64,000 bases of DNA from an uncultured Hungatella sp. GTDB taxonomy: Bacteria; Bacillota; Clostridia; Lachnospirales; Lachnospiraceae. The stretch is taken from positions 1 through 64,000 of the forward strand of contig CAJUEJ010000025.1 in NCBI GenBank assembly GCA_910585435.1, given 5' to 3'. The notes beneath the pieces are model-generated. The model was given only the letters and a program-made list of their open reading frames with translations. It searched no databases and was not told the DNA's origin. How positions within the stretch are numbered: the stretch's first letter is position 1; every line of letters starts with the position of its first letter. Shown in pieces: positions 42,920 through 51,591 of the stretch. The position numbers and the translations under genes were made by a program.

Positions 42920-43504
42920 ATGGCAGAACAAGTAAAAGGTAAAAAAGTAAAAGGACAATACGGATATCGGGATTATCACAGGAAGATACAGCTTATGAAG
43001 GTGCTTTTCGGCGCTGCCATGATCCTAGTGCAGCTTTTGGCCAGAAATTTTACGGAAAATCAGGCAGCCAGAAATGTGCTGACCCTGATGGCGATCCTGT
43101 CTGTGCTTCCCACGGCCAATGTGGCATCTCCTCTTCTGGCCTCCTGGAAATATAAGACCTGCTCCCCTGAGCTGTTTCAAAAGACATGTGGCCTGGAAAA
43201 GACAGGGCTTCTCCTCTACGATCTCATAGTCACGTCAAAAGAGATGATCCTTCCCCTGGATGTGGTTATGGTCCACCCCAATACGGTGGTGGCCTACTGT
43301 TCTTCGCCTAAAATCGATGCAAAAAAGGCGGAAAAGTATTTAAATGAGACATTTCAGGCTCACAGACTGGATGGCAACGTAAAGATTATATCGGAAGAGA
43401 GGCAGTTTGTGAAGCGGGTTCGGGAGCTGAAACCTATGGGAGAGTATGAGGACGACGGAAGCGTAGAGTATGGGGCAGGGGTTTTGAAGAGCTTGTCTAT
43501 GTGA
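42920..43504 (+). CDS. Membrane protein of unknown function (194 aa)
   Basis: The N-terminus is basic (KGKKVKGQYGYRDYHRK), followed by two hydrophobic segments at about residues 26-42 and 52-72. A soluble C-terminal domain has YDLIVTSKEMILPLDVVMVH, then VVAYCSSPKIDAKKAEKYL and HRLDGNVKIISEERQFVKRV. No family recognised. It ends just before the RluA-type gene and may be co-transcribed with it. Confidence 0.75.
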   Translation: MAEQVKGKKVKGQYGYRDYHRKIQLMKVLFGAAMILVQLLARNFTENQAARNVLTLMAILSVLPTANVASPLLASWKYKTCSPELFQKTCGLEKTGLLLYDLIVTSKEMILPLDVVMVHPNTVVAYCSSPKIDAKKAEKYLNETFQAHRLDGNVKIISEERQFVKRVRELKPMGEYEDDGSVEYGAGVLKSLSM

Positions 43505-43524
43505 GGCAGGGAGAGATTCAGATT

Positions 43525-44505
43525 ATGAAAACATTGATGGTCACAGAAAAGGAGGCAGGTCAGCGCCTTGATAAACTTCTGGCCAAGTACTTAAATCTTG
43601 CAGGCAGAGGGTTTATATACAAAATGCTTCGCAAGAAAAATATAACGGTAAACGGAAAGAAATGCGATGGTTCGGAGAAATTATCCGAAGGAGATGAGAT
43701 AAAGCTGTTTTTGTCTGAGGAGACTCTGCAAAAATTTTCTCAGATCCAGGTTCAGAAAGTGAGAGACATCCAATTATCTGTAATCTATGAGGATGCTCAT
43801 ATTCTGCTGATCAATAAGCCTTCTGGCATGCTGTCTCAAAAGGCTAAGGAGGGGGATGAGTCTTTGGTGGAGTATGTGATTGACTACTTATTGAAGAACG
43901 GAGATTTGTCCAAGGAAGACCTGGCGACTTTCAGGCCCTCTGTATGCAATCGCCTGGATCGGAACACCAGCGGGCTGGTGGCAGCAGGAAAATCCCTTCC
44001 CGGTCTGCAGATTTTGTCTGAGGTGTTCAGAGACCGGAGCCTGCACAAATATTATTATTGTGTGGTAAAGGGGGCTTTGAAGGGAAAAAAGACCATCAAT
44101 GGGTTTTTGTTAAAGGATGAAAAAACCAATCAGGTTAAGATTTTTAAGGATCAGGTTTGGGACAGCCAGCCCATTATTACAACGTATGAGCCAGTTTCTG
44201 TGTTTGATAATTATACGCTTTTAAAGGTGACACTGGTTACAGGGCGGACTCACCAGATTCGGGCCCATTTATCTTCTATTGGGTATCCCCTGGTGGGGGA
44301 TGGAAAATATGGAGATGCAGGGGTTAACGAAGAGGCCAGGAGGCGGTTTGGAATTCGGTATCAGATGCTTCATTCCTTTCAGATGCAATTTCCGGATCTT
44401 CCAGAACCTCTTTCCTATCTGTCAGGAAGACTGTTTACGGCCCCTCTTCCAGAGGAGTTTAAAAGGATATGCAGCCAGTGGGTGACAGGGAGAGATAGGA
44501 AATGA
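43525..44505 (+). CDS. RluA family pseudouridine synthase
   Basis: 326 residues. S4 domain (AGQRLDKLLAKYLNLAG, KNITVNGKK) followed by the catalytic core: INKPSGMLSQKA, CNRLDRNTSGLVAAGK with nucleophile D145, VTGRTHQIRAHLSSIGYPLVGD. Probably modifies 23S rRNA positions of the RluC/RluD class. The ATG at 43525 has GGGAG upstream; a GTG at 43501 that overlaps the previous stop is possible. Its stop overlaps the next start (ATGA). Confidence 0.93.
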   Translation: MKTLMVTEKEAGQRLDKLLAKYLNLAGRGFIYKMLRKKNITVNGKKCDGSEKLSEGDEIKLFLSEETLQKFSQIQVQKVRDIQLSVIYEDAHILLINKPSGMLSQKAKEGDESLVEYVIDYLLKNGDLSKEDLATFRPSVCNRLDRNTSGLVAAGKSLPGLQILSEVFRDRSLHKYYYCVVKGALKGKKTINGFLLKDEKTNQVKIFKDQVWDSQPIITTYEPVSVFDNYTLLKVTLVTGRTHQIRAHLSSIGYPLVGDGKYGDAGVNEEARRRFGIRYQMLHSFQMQFPDLPEPLSYLSGRLFTAPLPEEFKRICSQWVTGRDRK

Positions 44506-45689
44506 AGATTGACTATGACAAGCTGCTCACAACTGCGGAGCGGGTACATATACGGATTCTCCAGGTTTTGAATGTGCTTTTGACCATAGCTTTGTGGCTT
44601 CTGGTTCTGGGCGGCGGATATGTAAGCTACAGTTGGTTTCACAGCGGATTCAGGATTTCCAATGTTGTTTTCACTATTCTGCTGCTGTTTGTGTATCTTC
44701 TGTTTTGGGCTTTTTTAATCTGGATGTGCCTTCTGTGCAAAAGGCTGAGAATCGCCAAAAGACTTCTGGTCTGGCTTTTTTTGTGGATTCCGGTTGTGAA
44801 CTTCGGCCTGGCCCTGTACGTAAGGGGGCTGGCAAAGCAGGAGATTGACCATACGCTCCACAAAATCCGGCTGGATCAGGTGCGGGTGGAAAAGCAGATA
44901 TGCAGCACCCGTTATCCCCTTCTGCTGGTACACGGCGTTGGGTTTCGGGATTTTCATTATTTTAATTACTGGGGGCGGATTCCAAGGGAGCTGGTGCGCA
45001 ACGGGGCTAAGGTTTATTACGGGCACCAGGAGGCCTGGGGGACCGTGGAGGATAACGGACAGATTTTAAAGGACAAAATCATGGAGATTGTCAGGGAAAC
45101 CGGGTGCGGGAAAGTAAATATCATCGCCCATTCCAAAGGCGGCCTGGATGCAAGGTATGTCATAAGCGGTCTTGGCATGGCCCCTTTTGTGGCGTCTCTG
45201 ACTACCATCAATACGCCTCACCGGGGATCCAGGCTGGTGGATTTTCTGAAAAAGCTGCCGGATGGTGTCTACCGCGGCATATGCAGGATGATAGACCTGT
45301 ATTTCGGCAGGCTTGGGGATAAAAATCCCAATGCCTATGTTGCCAGCCGTCAGCTTTCGGAAGCCTATGCCAGAGAGTTTAACGAGAAATACCCTGATGT
45401 GGACGGGGTGTATTACCAGAGCTATGCCAGCCTGATGAAGCACGGCTTCAGCAGCAAGCTTTTATGCGTCCCCTACTGGATTTTAAAGGCTTTGGATACA
45501 AAAAGCGACGGGTTGGTGACAGTGGAATCCGCCATGTGGGCAGATTTTCAGGGTGTGGTGACAAACCGGTATTTAAGAGGGATTTCTCATGGGGATATGA
45601 TTGATTTAACCAGAGAGGATTACAGAGGCTTCAAGGTGCTGGAATTTTACATACAGCTGGTGACAAAGCTTAAGGAGGGCGGTTTTTAA
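44502..45689 (+). CDS. Membrane-anchored alpha/beta-hydrolase (lipase-like)
   Basis: 395 residues. Two strongly hydrophobic segments at about residues 24-45 and 57-80 and a third near 88-105 anchor it. The hydrolase domain starts at LLLVHGVGFRDFHYFNYWG, typical of triacylglycerol-lipase/EstA proteins. The nucleophile is S211 in IIAHSKGGLDARY; H in GISHGDMIDL near the C-terminus is the likely catalytic His. The start overlaps the rluA stop by four bases. Confidence 0.87.
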   Translation: MKIDYDKLLTTAERVHIRILQVLNVLLTIALWLLVLGGGYVSYSWFHSGFRISNVVFTILLLFVYLLFWAFLIWMCLLCKRLRIAKRLLVWLFLWIPVVNFGLALYVRGLAKQEIDHTLHKIRLDQVRVEKQICSTRYPLLLVHGVGFRDFHYFNYWGRIPRELVRNGAKVYYGHQEAWGTVEDNGQILKDKIMEIVRETGCGKVNIIAHSKGGLDARYVISGLGMAPFVASLTTINTPHRGSRLVDFLKKLPDGVYRGICRMIDLYFGRLGDKNPNAYVASRQLSEAYAREFNEKYPDVDGVYYQSYASLMKHGFSSKLLCVPYWILKALDTKSDGLVTVESAMWADFQGVVTNRYLRGISHGDMIDLTREDYRGFKVLEFYIQLVTKLKEGGF

Positions 45690-45771
45690 AAGGAGGCTAA
45701 GGAAGCCAGACAGGGCAGGAGAGGCAGGCCTGGCCTCCGGGAAAAGTATAGAAGAGACAGGAGAGACAGTT

Positions 45772-46311
45772 ATGGGAACCTGGAACAGCAGAGGCCTGAG
45801 AGGCTCTACGCTGGAGGATATGATTAACCACAGCAATGAAATCTACCGGGAGAGGAAGCTGGCGCTGATCCAGAAAATCCCCACGCCCATCACGCCTATT
45901 TCCATTGACAAGGAGAGCCGCCATATTACCCTGGCCTACTTTGACCAGAAAAGTACGGTGGACTATATCGGGGCGGTGCAGGGGATTCCGGTCTGTTTTG
46001 ACGCCAAGGAATGCGCGGTAAAGACATTTCCTCTCCAGAACGTACATGAGCATCAGGTCCGGTTCATGAAGGAATTTGAGGAGCAGGGAGGGATTGCCTT
46101 CATCATTCTCCACTGGACGGCTCTGGATGAGATTTACTATATTCCGTTTGGTGAGCTTTTCGGATTCTGGGAGAGAATGCAGAAGGGAGGAAGGAAAAGC
46201 TTTACCTATGATGAGATAGACCGATCCTGGCAAATCGGCCGAAAAAGAGACGTGCTGGTTCATTATCTGGAGATGATACAAAAAGATTTGGAGCAAAGAG
46301 AAGGAAAATGA
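45772..46311 (+). CDS. recU: Holliday junction resolvase RecU
   Basis: 179 residues. It resolves four-way junctions in homologous recombination and chromosome segregation in Firmicutes. Family features: NSRGLRGSTLEDMINHSNEI at the N-terminus, the acidic metal site STVDYIGAVQG ... CFDAKECAVKTFPLQNVHEHQ (D, E-x-K), and FIILHWTALDEIYYIP. ACAGGAGAGACAG precedes the ATG. The usual Firmicute partner pbp1A is not adjacent. Confidence 0.93.
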   Translation: MGTWNSRGLRGSTLEDMINHSNEIYRERKLALIQKIPTPITPISIDKESRHITLAYFDQKSTVDYIGAVQGIPVCFDAKECAVKTFPLQNVHEHQVRFMKEFEEQGGIAFIILHWTALDEIYYIPFGELFGFWERMQKGGRKSFTYDEIDRSWQIGRKRDVLVHYLEMIQKDLEQREGK

Positions 46312-46554
46312 AGCAGAGAGCTGCCTCTTGTGTGTTAGAAAAATATCGGATTTTACCATGTCCTGGGCAGCCTGAAAAAAGGAGAAAAATCGGAGAAAAG
46401 GGTTGAAAAATATGGTTTGTGCATATTGACTGAACCGACAGGCAAAAAATGGAGGGGTTGTGCATTAAGTTGAAAAAATTGATAAAAACGTTAAAAAAAT
46501 AACAATTAAGAAGTGAAAAAGCACAAAAAATATAAAGAAAAAATAAAAAAAGTA

Positions 46555-46583
46555 TTGTAAAATGACAAATTCTATGGTAAACT
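46555..46583 (+). promoter_or_regulatory. Candidate promoter of the ABC transporter operon
   Basis: TTGTAA (46555-46560), 17 bases, TAAACT (46578-46583). The 395-base gap 46312-46706 is very A-rich; I see no other clear element in it. Confidence 0.5.
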
Positions 46584-46706
46584 CTATCCAATGGAATATT
46601 CACAGACAACGAAGAAAGAGCGGGAGAGAGCAGATGTCGTGTTTTGAACCAAACATTTAAAGTACGATTCTGTTCTTTTTTATTTCAAAGAAGGAGGATG
46701 TTATTT

Positions 46707-47570
46707 GTGAAAAGAAGAAGTTTCTTTCGGGTGGTAGAACCATACCTGTATCTGGCTCCGGCCATGATTTTCTTTGTTTTATTTCTGTTCTGGCCGTTTT
46801 TTAAGACAATTCGGCTCAGCTTCGCCATGACGACGCCCTTGGGGGAGGTGGCGTCCAATGTAGGTTTAAGCAATTATATCTCCATTTTCACATCTCAGAA
46901 ATTTTTAAACAGCTTGTTTGTCACCTTCAAGTATGCGATTATGACCGTGGTATTTTCCATTGCCTTTGGATTTATTCTTGCCATTGTCAGCAGCGAGGAC
47001 ATTAAGGGAACCAATTTTTTCCGTACTGTGTTTGCACTTCCCATGGCAATTTCCGCAGCTGCGGCATCTGTTGTATTCATGTTCATTTTCCACAGCAGTA
47101 TGGGAATTTTAAATAAGGTTCTGGGAACCAACATCGGATGGCTGACCGACCCCAAATACGCACTGATTGCAGTTACCCTTGTAACGGTCTGGATGAATAT
47201 CGGTCTGAATTTTATCTATGTGACTGCGGCTCTTCAGAGTGTTCCCATGGATTTGTATGAGAGCGCATCCTTAGAGGGCGCCGGCTTTTTTGATAAACAC
47301 CGCCATATTACGATTCCGTGTATCTCGCCCACTCTGTTTTTCCTTCTGATTATCAACGTAATCAACGCGGTACAGGCCTATGCACAGGTAAAGATGATGA
47401 CCCAGGGCGGGCCTGCCAACAGTACCAACGTTATCGTGTACGAGATTTATCAGGAAGCGTTTATGAACAGCCGGTTCGGAATGGCATGTGCGGAGTCTAT
47501 GATTCTCTTTGCAATCCTGTTGGTGCTGACCCTGCTTCAGTTTAGATTAGAAAAGAAGGTGACCTATTAA
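46707..47570 (+). CDS. ABC transporter permease, MalF/UgpA type
   Basis: 287 residues, six hydrophobic helices; the EAA coupling loop is DLYESASLEGAGFFDKHRHI. GTG 46707 is chosen as start because AAGGAGG ends 9 bases upstream, whereas ATG 46698 touches that site; residues VKRRSFFRVVEPYLYLAPA begin the protein. It pairs with the next gene as the channel. The system resembles carbohydrate or glycerol-3-phosphate importers. Confidence 0.92.
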   Translation: MKRRSFFRVVEPYLYLAPAMIFFVLFLFWPFFKTIRLSFAMTTPLGEVASNVGLSNYISIFTSQKFLNSLFVTFKYAIMTVVFSIAFGFILAIVSSEDIKGTNFFRTVFALPMAISAAAASVVFMFIFHSSMGILNKVLGTNIGWLTDPKYALIAVTLVTVWMNIGLNFIYVTAALQSVPMDLYESASLEGAGFFDKHRHITIPCISPTLFFLLIINVINAVQAYAQVKMMTQGGPANSTNVIVYEIYQEAFMNSRFGMACAESMILFAILLVLTLLQFRLEKKVTY

Positions 47571-48385
47571 TGAATAGAAAAGTGATGAAGGGTATTTTTT
47601 ATGCATTGAATATTTTGATGGCGCTTATTATCATTGCTCCCATCGTGTACTGCTTTAACGTTAGTATGATGTCCCTGAAAGAGGTGTTTGCAGGAAAGTT
47701 CTGGCCCGGACAGCTGATGCTGGAGAACTATGTGAGAGCCGTACAGCTGGCCCCGTTCTTTACCTTTATTAAAAACTCCCTGATTACTTCCGGCATTATT
47801 ACCATAGGCCAGATTATAACCGGCGCTTTGGCTGCTTATGCATTTTCCATGATGAAGTTCAGGGGAAGGAACATTCTGTTTTTGGTTATGCTGTCCACCA
47901 TGATGATTCCCAGTCAGGCCATTATCATTGCAAACTATCTGACTATCTGTGACTGGGGGCTTAAGAATACGTACACGGCGCTGGTTCTTCCCAATATGGC
48001 CACTGCATTTGCCGTGTTCAATATGAGGCAGGCATTTTTACAGCTTCCCATGGAGATTAAGGAAGCAGCGGATATTGACGGATGCGGAAACTTCCGGTTC
48101 TTCTATGAGATTGCGCTTCCGCTGGTAAGGCCTTCTATGGGTGCTCTGGGAATTTATACGTTCCTGCAGAGCTGGAATTACTACTTGTGGCCGCTGTTAA
48201 TTACCGATACTGTAAATATGAGAACGGTTCAGATCGGTCTCGGAATGCTGCAGGGCGCGGAGGCTACGGATTTCAGGCCGGTTATGGCAGGCTCCATGCT
48301 TATCCTGATTCCTTCGATTCTGGCATTCGTTCTGGGCCAGAAGCAGCTGATATCCGGTTTGACTTCCGGTTCCGTAAAGGGCTGA
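47570..48385 (+). CDS. ABC transporter permease, MalG/UgpE type
   Basis: 271 residues, six hydrophobic helices, EAA loop MEIKEAADIDGCGNFRFFYE. The ATG overlaps the last base of the previous stop (TAATG), so the two permease subunits are translationally coupled. Confidence 0.93.
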   Translation: MNRKVMKGIFYALNILMALIIIAPIVYCFNVSMMSLKEVFAGKFWPGQLMLENYVRAVQLAPFFTFIKNSLITSGIITIGQIITGALAAYAFSMMKFRGRNILFLVMLSTMMIPSQAIIIANYLTICDWGLKNTYTALVLPNMATAFAVFNMRQAFLQLPMEIKEAADIDGCGNFRFFYEIALPLVRPSMGALGIYTFLQSWNYYLWPLLITDTVNMRTVQIGLGMLQGAEATDFRPVMAGSMLILIPSILAFVLGQKQLISGLTSGSVKG

Positions 48386-48442
48386 TTTTATACAGATAGT
48401 GTATCTGTGTGAGATAAATATTTTATTAACAGGAGGATTATA

Positions 48443-49843
48443 ATGAAAAGAAGAAAATGGATGGCAGCAGGTCTGGCAGCAGTGATGGTATTATCACTGG
48501 CAGCCTGCGGTGGCGGCTCTAATTCCGGCGGCAGCGGAGAGACAACAGCAGCATCCGGCGGTGGCGGCACAGAGACAAAGGCAGAGGCATCCGGCGGCAG
48601 TGCAGACGGCAAGATTGAGATCACATTCTGGCACGCTATGGGCGGTGTAAACGGCGAGGCTACGGAGGCTGTTGTAAAAGCATTTAACGAGTCTCAGGAT
48701 GAAATCGTTGTAAAGAGTGAGTATCAGGGTACCTATGACGATATGATTACAAAGCTGAAAGCGACCATGCAGAGCGGCGGTATGCCGGATGTATGTCAGA
48801 TGTATGATATCGGCACAAAGTTTATGACAGACAGCGGCTTTGCCATTCCGGTTCAGGATATGTTCGAGACCACAGGCTTTGACCCAAGCTGTGTTATGGA
48901 CATTATCACAAGCTATTACACTGTAGACGGAAAGCAGATGTCCATGCCATTCAACGTATCCACCCCTATGTTATATTATAACAAGGATGCGTTCAAAGCA
49001 GCAGGGCTTGACCCGGATACGCCTCCCAAGAACTTTGACGAGGTTATGGAATTCTCCAAACAGATCGTGGAAAGCGGCGCAGCCCCTGTAGGATATGCAC
49101 AGGCTATCTACGGATGGTTCTTTGAGCAGCAGATCGCAGGACAGGGCCAGTACTATGCAGACAATGAGAACGGAAGAAAAGCAGCGGCTACGGCTGTTGA
49201 ATTTGACAAGAACGGCACAGGCCTTAAGATTTTCGAGACCTGGAAGAATCTTCTGGATTCCGGATACGCTGCAAACTACGGAAGCACCACAGCAGATACC
49301 CAGACTGCTTTCTTTGCAGGACAGGCGGCAATCATCGTTGAGTCTACCGCTATTTTGAGAAATGCAGTAAACAGCAGTGCATTCGAGGTTGGCACCGGAT
49401 ACTTCCCGAAGATCGGCGACAACGCGGAGGGCGGCGTTATCATCGGCGGTGCATCTCTGTGGATGATGGACAACAAGGATGACGCGAAGAAAGATGCGGC
49501 ATGGAAGTTTATTGAATTCACCACAACTCCGGAAGTACAGGCGACCTGGAGTATGTCCACCGGTTATTTTGCAATCAACCCGGCAGCCTATGAGACAGAA
49601 GAGATGAAGGCTTTCATCGCAGAGAATCCAAACTTTATGACAGCAATCAACCAGTTAAACGATGCCCCGGTTAACGGATATACGGCAGGCGTTCTCTCCG
49701 GTGTTGCCACAGAGGCCAGAATTCTCTTTAACGAGGCGATGGAGAAGACATATAACGGAGAATATACACCTCAGGAGGCAGTTGATTTCCTGGCTGAAAG
49801 TGTTAATTCCGCAATCGAGAATTACAACGCATCTACCCAATAA
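48443..49843 (+). CDS. Extracellular solute-binding lipoprotein (UgpB/MalE type)
   Basis: 466 residues. Lipobox LAAC with Cys22, Gly/Ser/Thr linker, then a type-2 binding protein: EITFWHAMGGVNGEATEAVV, MITKLKATMQSGGMPDVCQM, PFNVSTPMLYYNKDAFKAAG. The WHAMGG and FNVSTPxLYYNK motifs are typical of UgpB, which binds sn-glycerol 3-phosphate or glycerophosphocholine. It is encoded after the permeases, an unusual order. No ATPase is in the operon; a shared MsmK/UgpC-type ATPase elsewhere is expected. Confidence 0.92.
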   Translation: MKRRKWMAAGLAAVMVLSLAACGGGSNSGGSGETTAASGGGGTETKAEASGGSADGKIEITFWHAMGGVNGEATEAVVKAFNESQDEIVVKSEYQGTYDDMITKLKATMQSGGMPDVCQMYDIGTKFMTDSGFAIPVQDMFETTGFDPSCVMDIITSYYTVDGKQMSMPFNVSTPMLYYNKDAFKAAGLDPDTPPKNFDEVMEFSKQIVESGAAPVGYAQAIYGWFFEQQIAGQGQYYADNENGRKAAATAVEFDKNGTGLKIFETWKNLLDSGYAANYGSTTADTQTAFFAGQAAIIVESTAILRNAVNSSAFEVGTGYFPKIGDNAEGGVIIGGASLWMMDNKDDAKKDAAWKFIEFTTTPEVQATWSMSTGYFAINPAAYETEEMKAFIAENPNFMTAINQLNDAPVNGYTAGVLSGVATEARILFNEAMEKTYNGEYTPQEAVDFLAESVNSAIENYNASTQ

Positions 49844-49914
49844 TATTTTTAAGCGGCGGGCATAAACGGCAGTTGTTGTGTCCGCCGATTCGTATTATAC
49901 TAAGAGGAAGGAAG

Positions 49915-49987
49915 ATGTAGTTTCGGAATCTCCTGCACCTGCTTTTGCGGCTGATTTTCCGCCAGATGTGCAGGGGAGACTGAAGAT
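49915..49987 (-). repeat. Shortened copy of the palindromic element before glpQ
   Basis: CGGAATCTCCTGCACCTGCT followed by TTTGCGGCTGATTTTCCGCC matches the right half of the 163-bp element in reverse orientation, with short indels. The central part is missing and the outer parts GTCTCCCCTGCAC/GTGCAGGAGAT still pair. About 73 bases, ending 18 bases before the next start codon. Confidence 0.7.
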
Positions 49988-50005
49988 ATAAAGGAGGAGT
50001 TTATC

Positions 50006-50740
50006 ATGAAGAATTTTGCTCACCGCGGTTTCAGCGGAAAGTACCCGGAGAATACTATACTGGCTTTTCAAAAGGCGCTGGAGGAAGGCGTGGACGGAAT
50101 TGAGCTGGATGTGCAGCTGACTAAGGACGGAGAGCTTGTGATTATCCACGACGAGAGTGTGGACAGGACCACAGACGGCAAGGGACTGGTAGTCTCTTAC
50201 ACCCTTGAGGAGCTGAAAAAACTGGATGCTTCCTACATTTACAGGGGAAAGATGGGATTTAATCCTATTCCCACTTTGGGGGAATATTTTGAACTGGTGA
50301 AGGATTCCCCCATTGTCACCAATATTGAGCTTAAGACAGGAATCAATGAGTATCCCGGAATTGAGGAGAAGGTCTACGCCATGATTCAGGAATACCATCT
50401 GGAGGACAGGATTATCATTTCCAGCTTTAATCATTACAGCGTGATGCGGATGAAAGCCATGGCGCCGGAGCTGGTATATGGCTTTTTGAGCGATACCTGG
50501 ATCTATGATGCAGGCAAATATACCAGGTCCCACGGGGTGGCATGCTATCATCCTTCCGTGGTGCAGCTTAAGAAAGAGATTGTGGATGAGGCAAAGGCAC
50601 AGGGGATCGTGATCAACACATGGACTGTGAATACAGAGGAGCAGGTGCGGGATCTGTATGCAAAAGGCGTGGATACGGTGATCGGCAATTATCCGGATAT
50701 GACAGCCAGGGTGCTGAAGGAACTGGACGGGCAGAGCTGA
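50006..50740 (+). CDS. glpQ: Glycerophosphodiester phosphodiesterase
   Basis: 244 residues. Begins KNFAHRGFSGKYPENTILAF with catalytic His5 and Glu in the PENT motif; EGVDGIELDVQLTKDGELVI supplies metal-binding Glu/Asp, and IIHDESVDRTT the second His. No signal peptide, so it acts inside the cell on imported glycerophosphodiesters, releasing glycerol 3-phosphate and an alcohol. Together with the UgpB-like transporter upstream this forms a glycerophosphodiester uptake and use module. AAAGGAGG precedes the ATG. Confidence 0.94.
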   Translation: MKNFAHRGFSGKYPENTILAFQKALEEGVDGIELDVQLTKDGELVIIHDESVDRTTDGKGLVVSYTLEELKKLDASYIYRGKMGFNPIPTLGEYFELVKDSPIVTNIELKTGINEYPGIEEKVYAMIQEYHLEDRIIISSFNHYSVMRMKAMAPELVYGFLSDTWIYDAGKYTRSHGVACYHPSVVQLKKEIVDEAKAQGIVINTWTVNTEEQVRDLYAKGVDTVIGNYPDMTARVLKELDGQS

Positions 50741-50803
50741 CAGGCAGCCCGCATGTGTTAAAGTGCATTATGATTGGATAAATATAAAAGGTGGATTAGT
50801 GAA

Positions 50804-51496
50804 ATGGGAGCAGTCGGACAGGTTACAGGGTATTTGGAAGATTTGAATCTGATCTCTATTAGTATTCGGATTTTATTATCCATGATCTGTGGAGGAGCGA
50901 TTGGCGTCGAACGGGGAAGGGCCCACCAGGCAGCCGGCATGAGAACCTACATGCTGGTATGCATGGGGGCTACCATGGTTATGATGACAGGCCAGTATAT
51001 GTATATTCATTTTCAGACTGGCGATCCGGCCCGTTTGGGAGCGCAGGTAGTCAGCGGGATTGGTTTTCTTGGAGCAGGCAGTATTATCATAGCCGGAAAG
51101 ACGAAAATCAGAGGGCTGACTACAGCGGCAGGATTATGGACGGCGGCCTGTATCGGACTAAGCTTAGGCATTGGTTTTTATGAGGCGGGGATTGTGGCCA
51201 CTTCGGCAGTTTTTCTGATCATGACCCGCTTGAGAAAACTGGAATATCATCTGATCAATGATGATGAATGGTTTCGTTTCTATGTGGAGATGGAGGAAAA
51301 TGTAAAAATCAGTCGGGTTGCTCAGGAGCTGCTGTCCATAGGGATCCAGATGGGGGAGATGCGGATGGAGCAGAATGCAGAGTCTTTTCAGAAGGTAGTT
51401 ATAAGTCTCTGCGATAAGAATCACAGGAGCCGGGAAGAAGTCACAAAATATCTGGAAAAGATTGACGGGATTCTGTTTGTGAAGTATACTATCTAA
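50804..51496 (+). CDS. MgtC/SapB family membrane protein
   Basis: 230 residues. Four to five hydrophobic helices with MICGGAIGVERGRAHQAAGMRTYMLVCMGA, GAQVVSGIGFLGAGSII and GLTTAAGLWTAACIGL (each shown in part) as in MgtC, and a C-terminal ACT-like domain. In pathogens MgtC supports growth at low Mg and inhibits ATP synthase; in others the role is unclear. ATG 50804 has AGGTGG upstream; a TTG at 50774 is also in frame. Confidence 0.9.
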   Translation: MGAVGQVTGYLEDLNLISISIRILLSMICGGAIGVERGRAHQAAGMRTYMLVCMGATMVMMTGQYMYIHFQTGDPARLGAQVVSGIGFLGAGSIIIAGKTKIRGLTTAAGLWTAACIGLSLGIGFYEAGIVATSAVFLIMTRLRKLEYHLINDDEWFRFYVEMEENVKISRVAQELLSIGIQMGEMRMEQNAESFQKVVISLCDKNHRSREEVTKYLEKIDGILFVKYTI

Positions 51497-51502
51497 GACA
51501 TT

Positions 51503-51550
51503 GATACCCTCAGCAGAAAGGGCGTATAGCTCCTGGCTGCTGAGGGTATC
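51503..51550 (+). terminator. Perfect 14-bp hairpin after the mgtC-like gene
   Basis: GATACCCTCAGCAG (51503-51516) pairs perfectly with CTGCTGAGGGTATC (51537-51550). It lacks a U-tract (GATATAACAG follows), so it is either a factor-dependent stop or an mRNA-processing or regulatory stem before the antiporter gene. Confidence 0.55.
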
Positions 51551-51591
51551 GATATAACAGAATAAAAAGCAGCTGAAAGAAGGTTTTAGAT

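Noticed and set aside
46312..46554. Catabolite (cre) site before the ABC operon
   Set aside because: The best candidate near TTGATAAAAACGTT departs from the cre consensus at too many positions.
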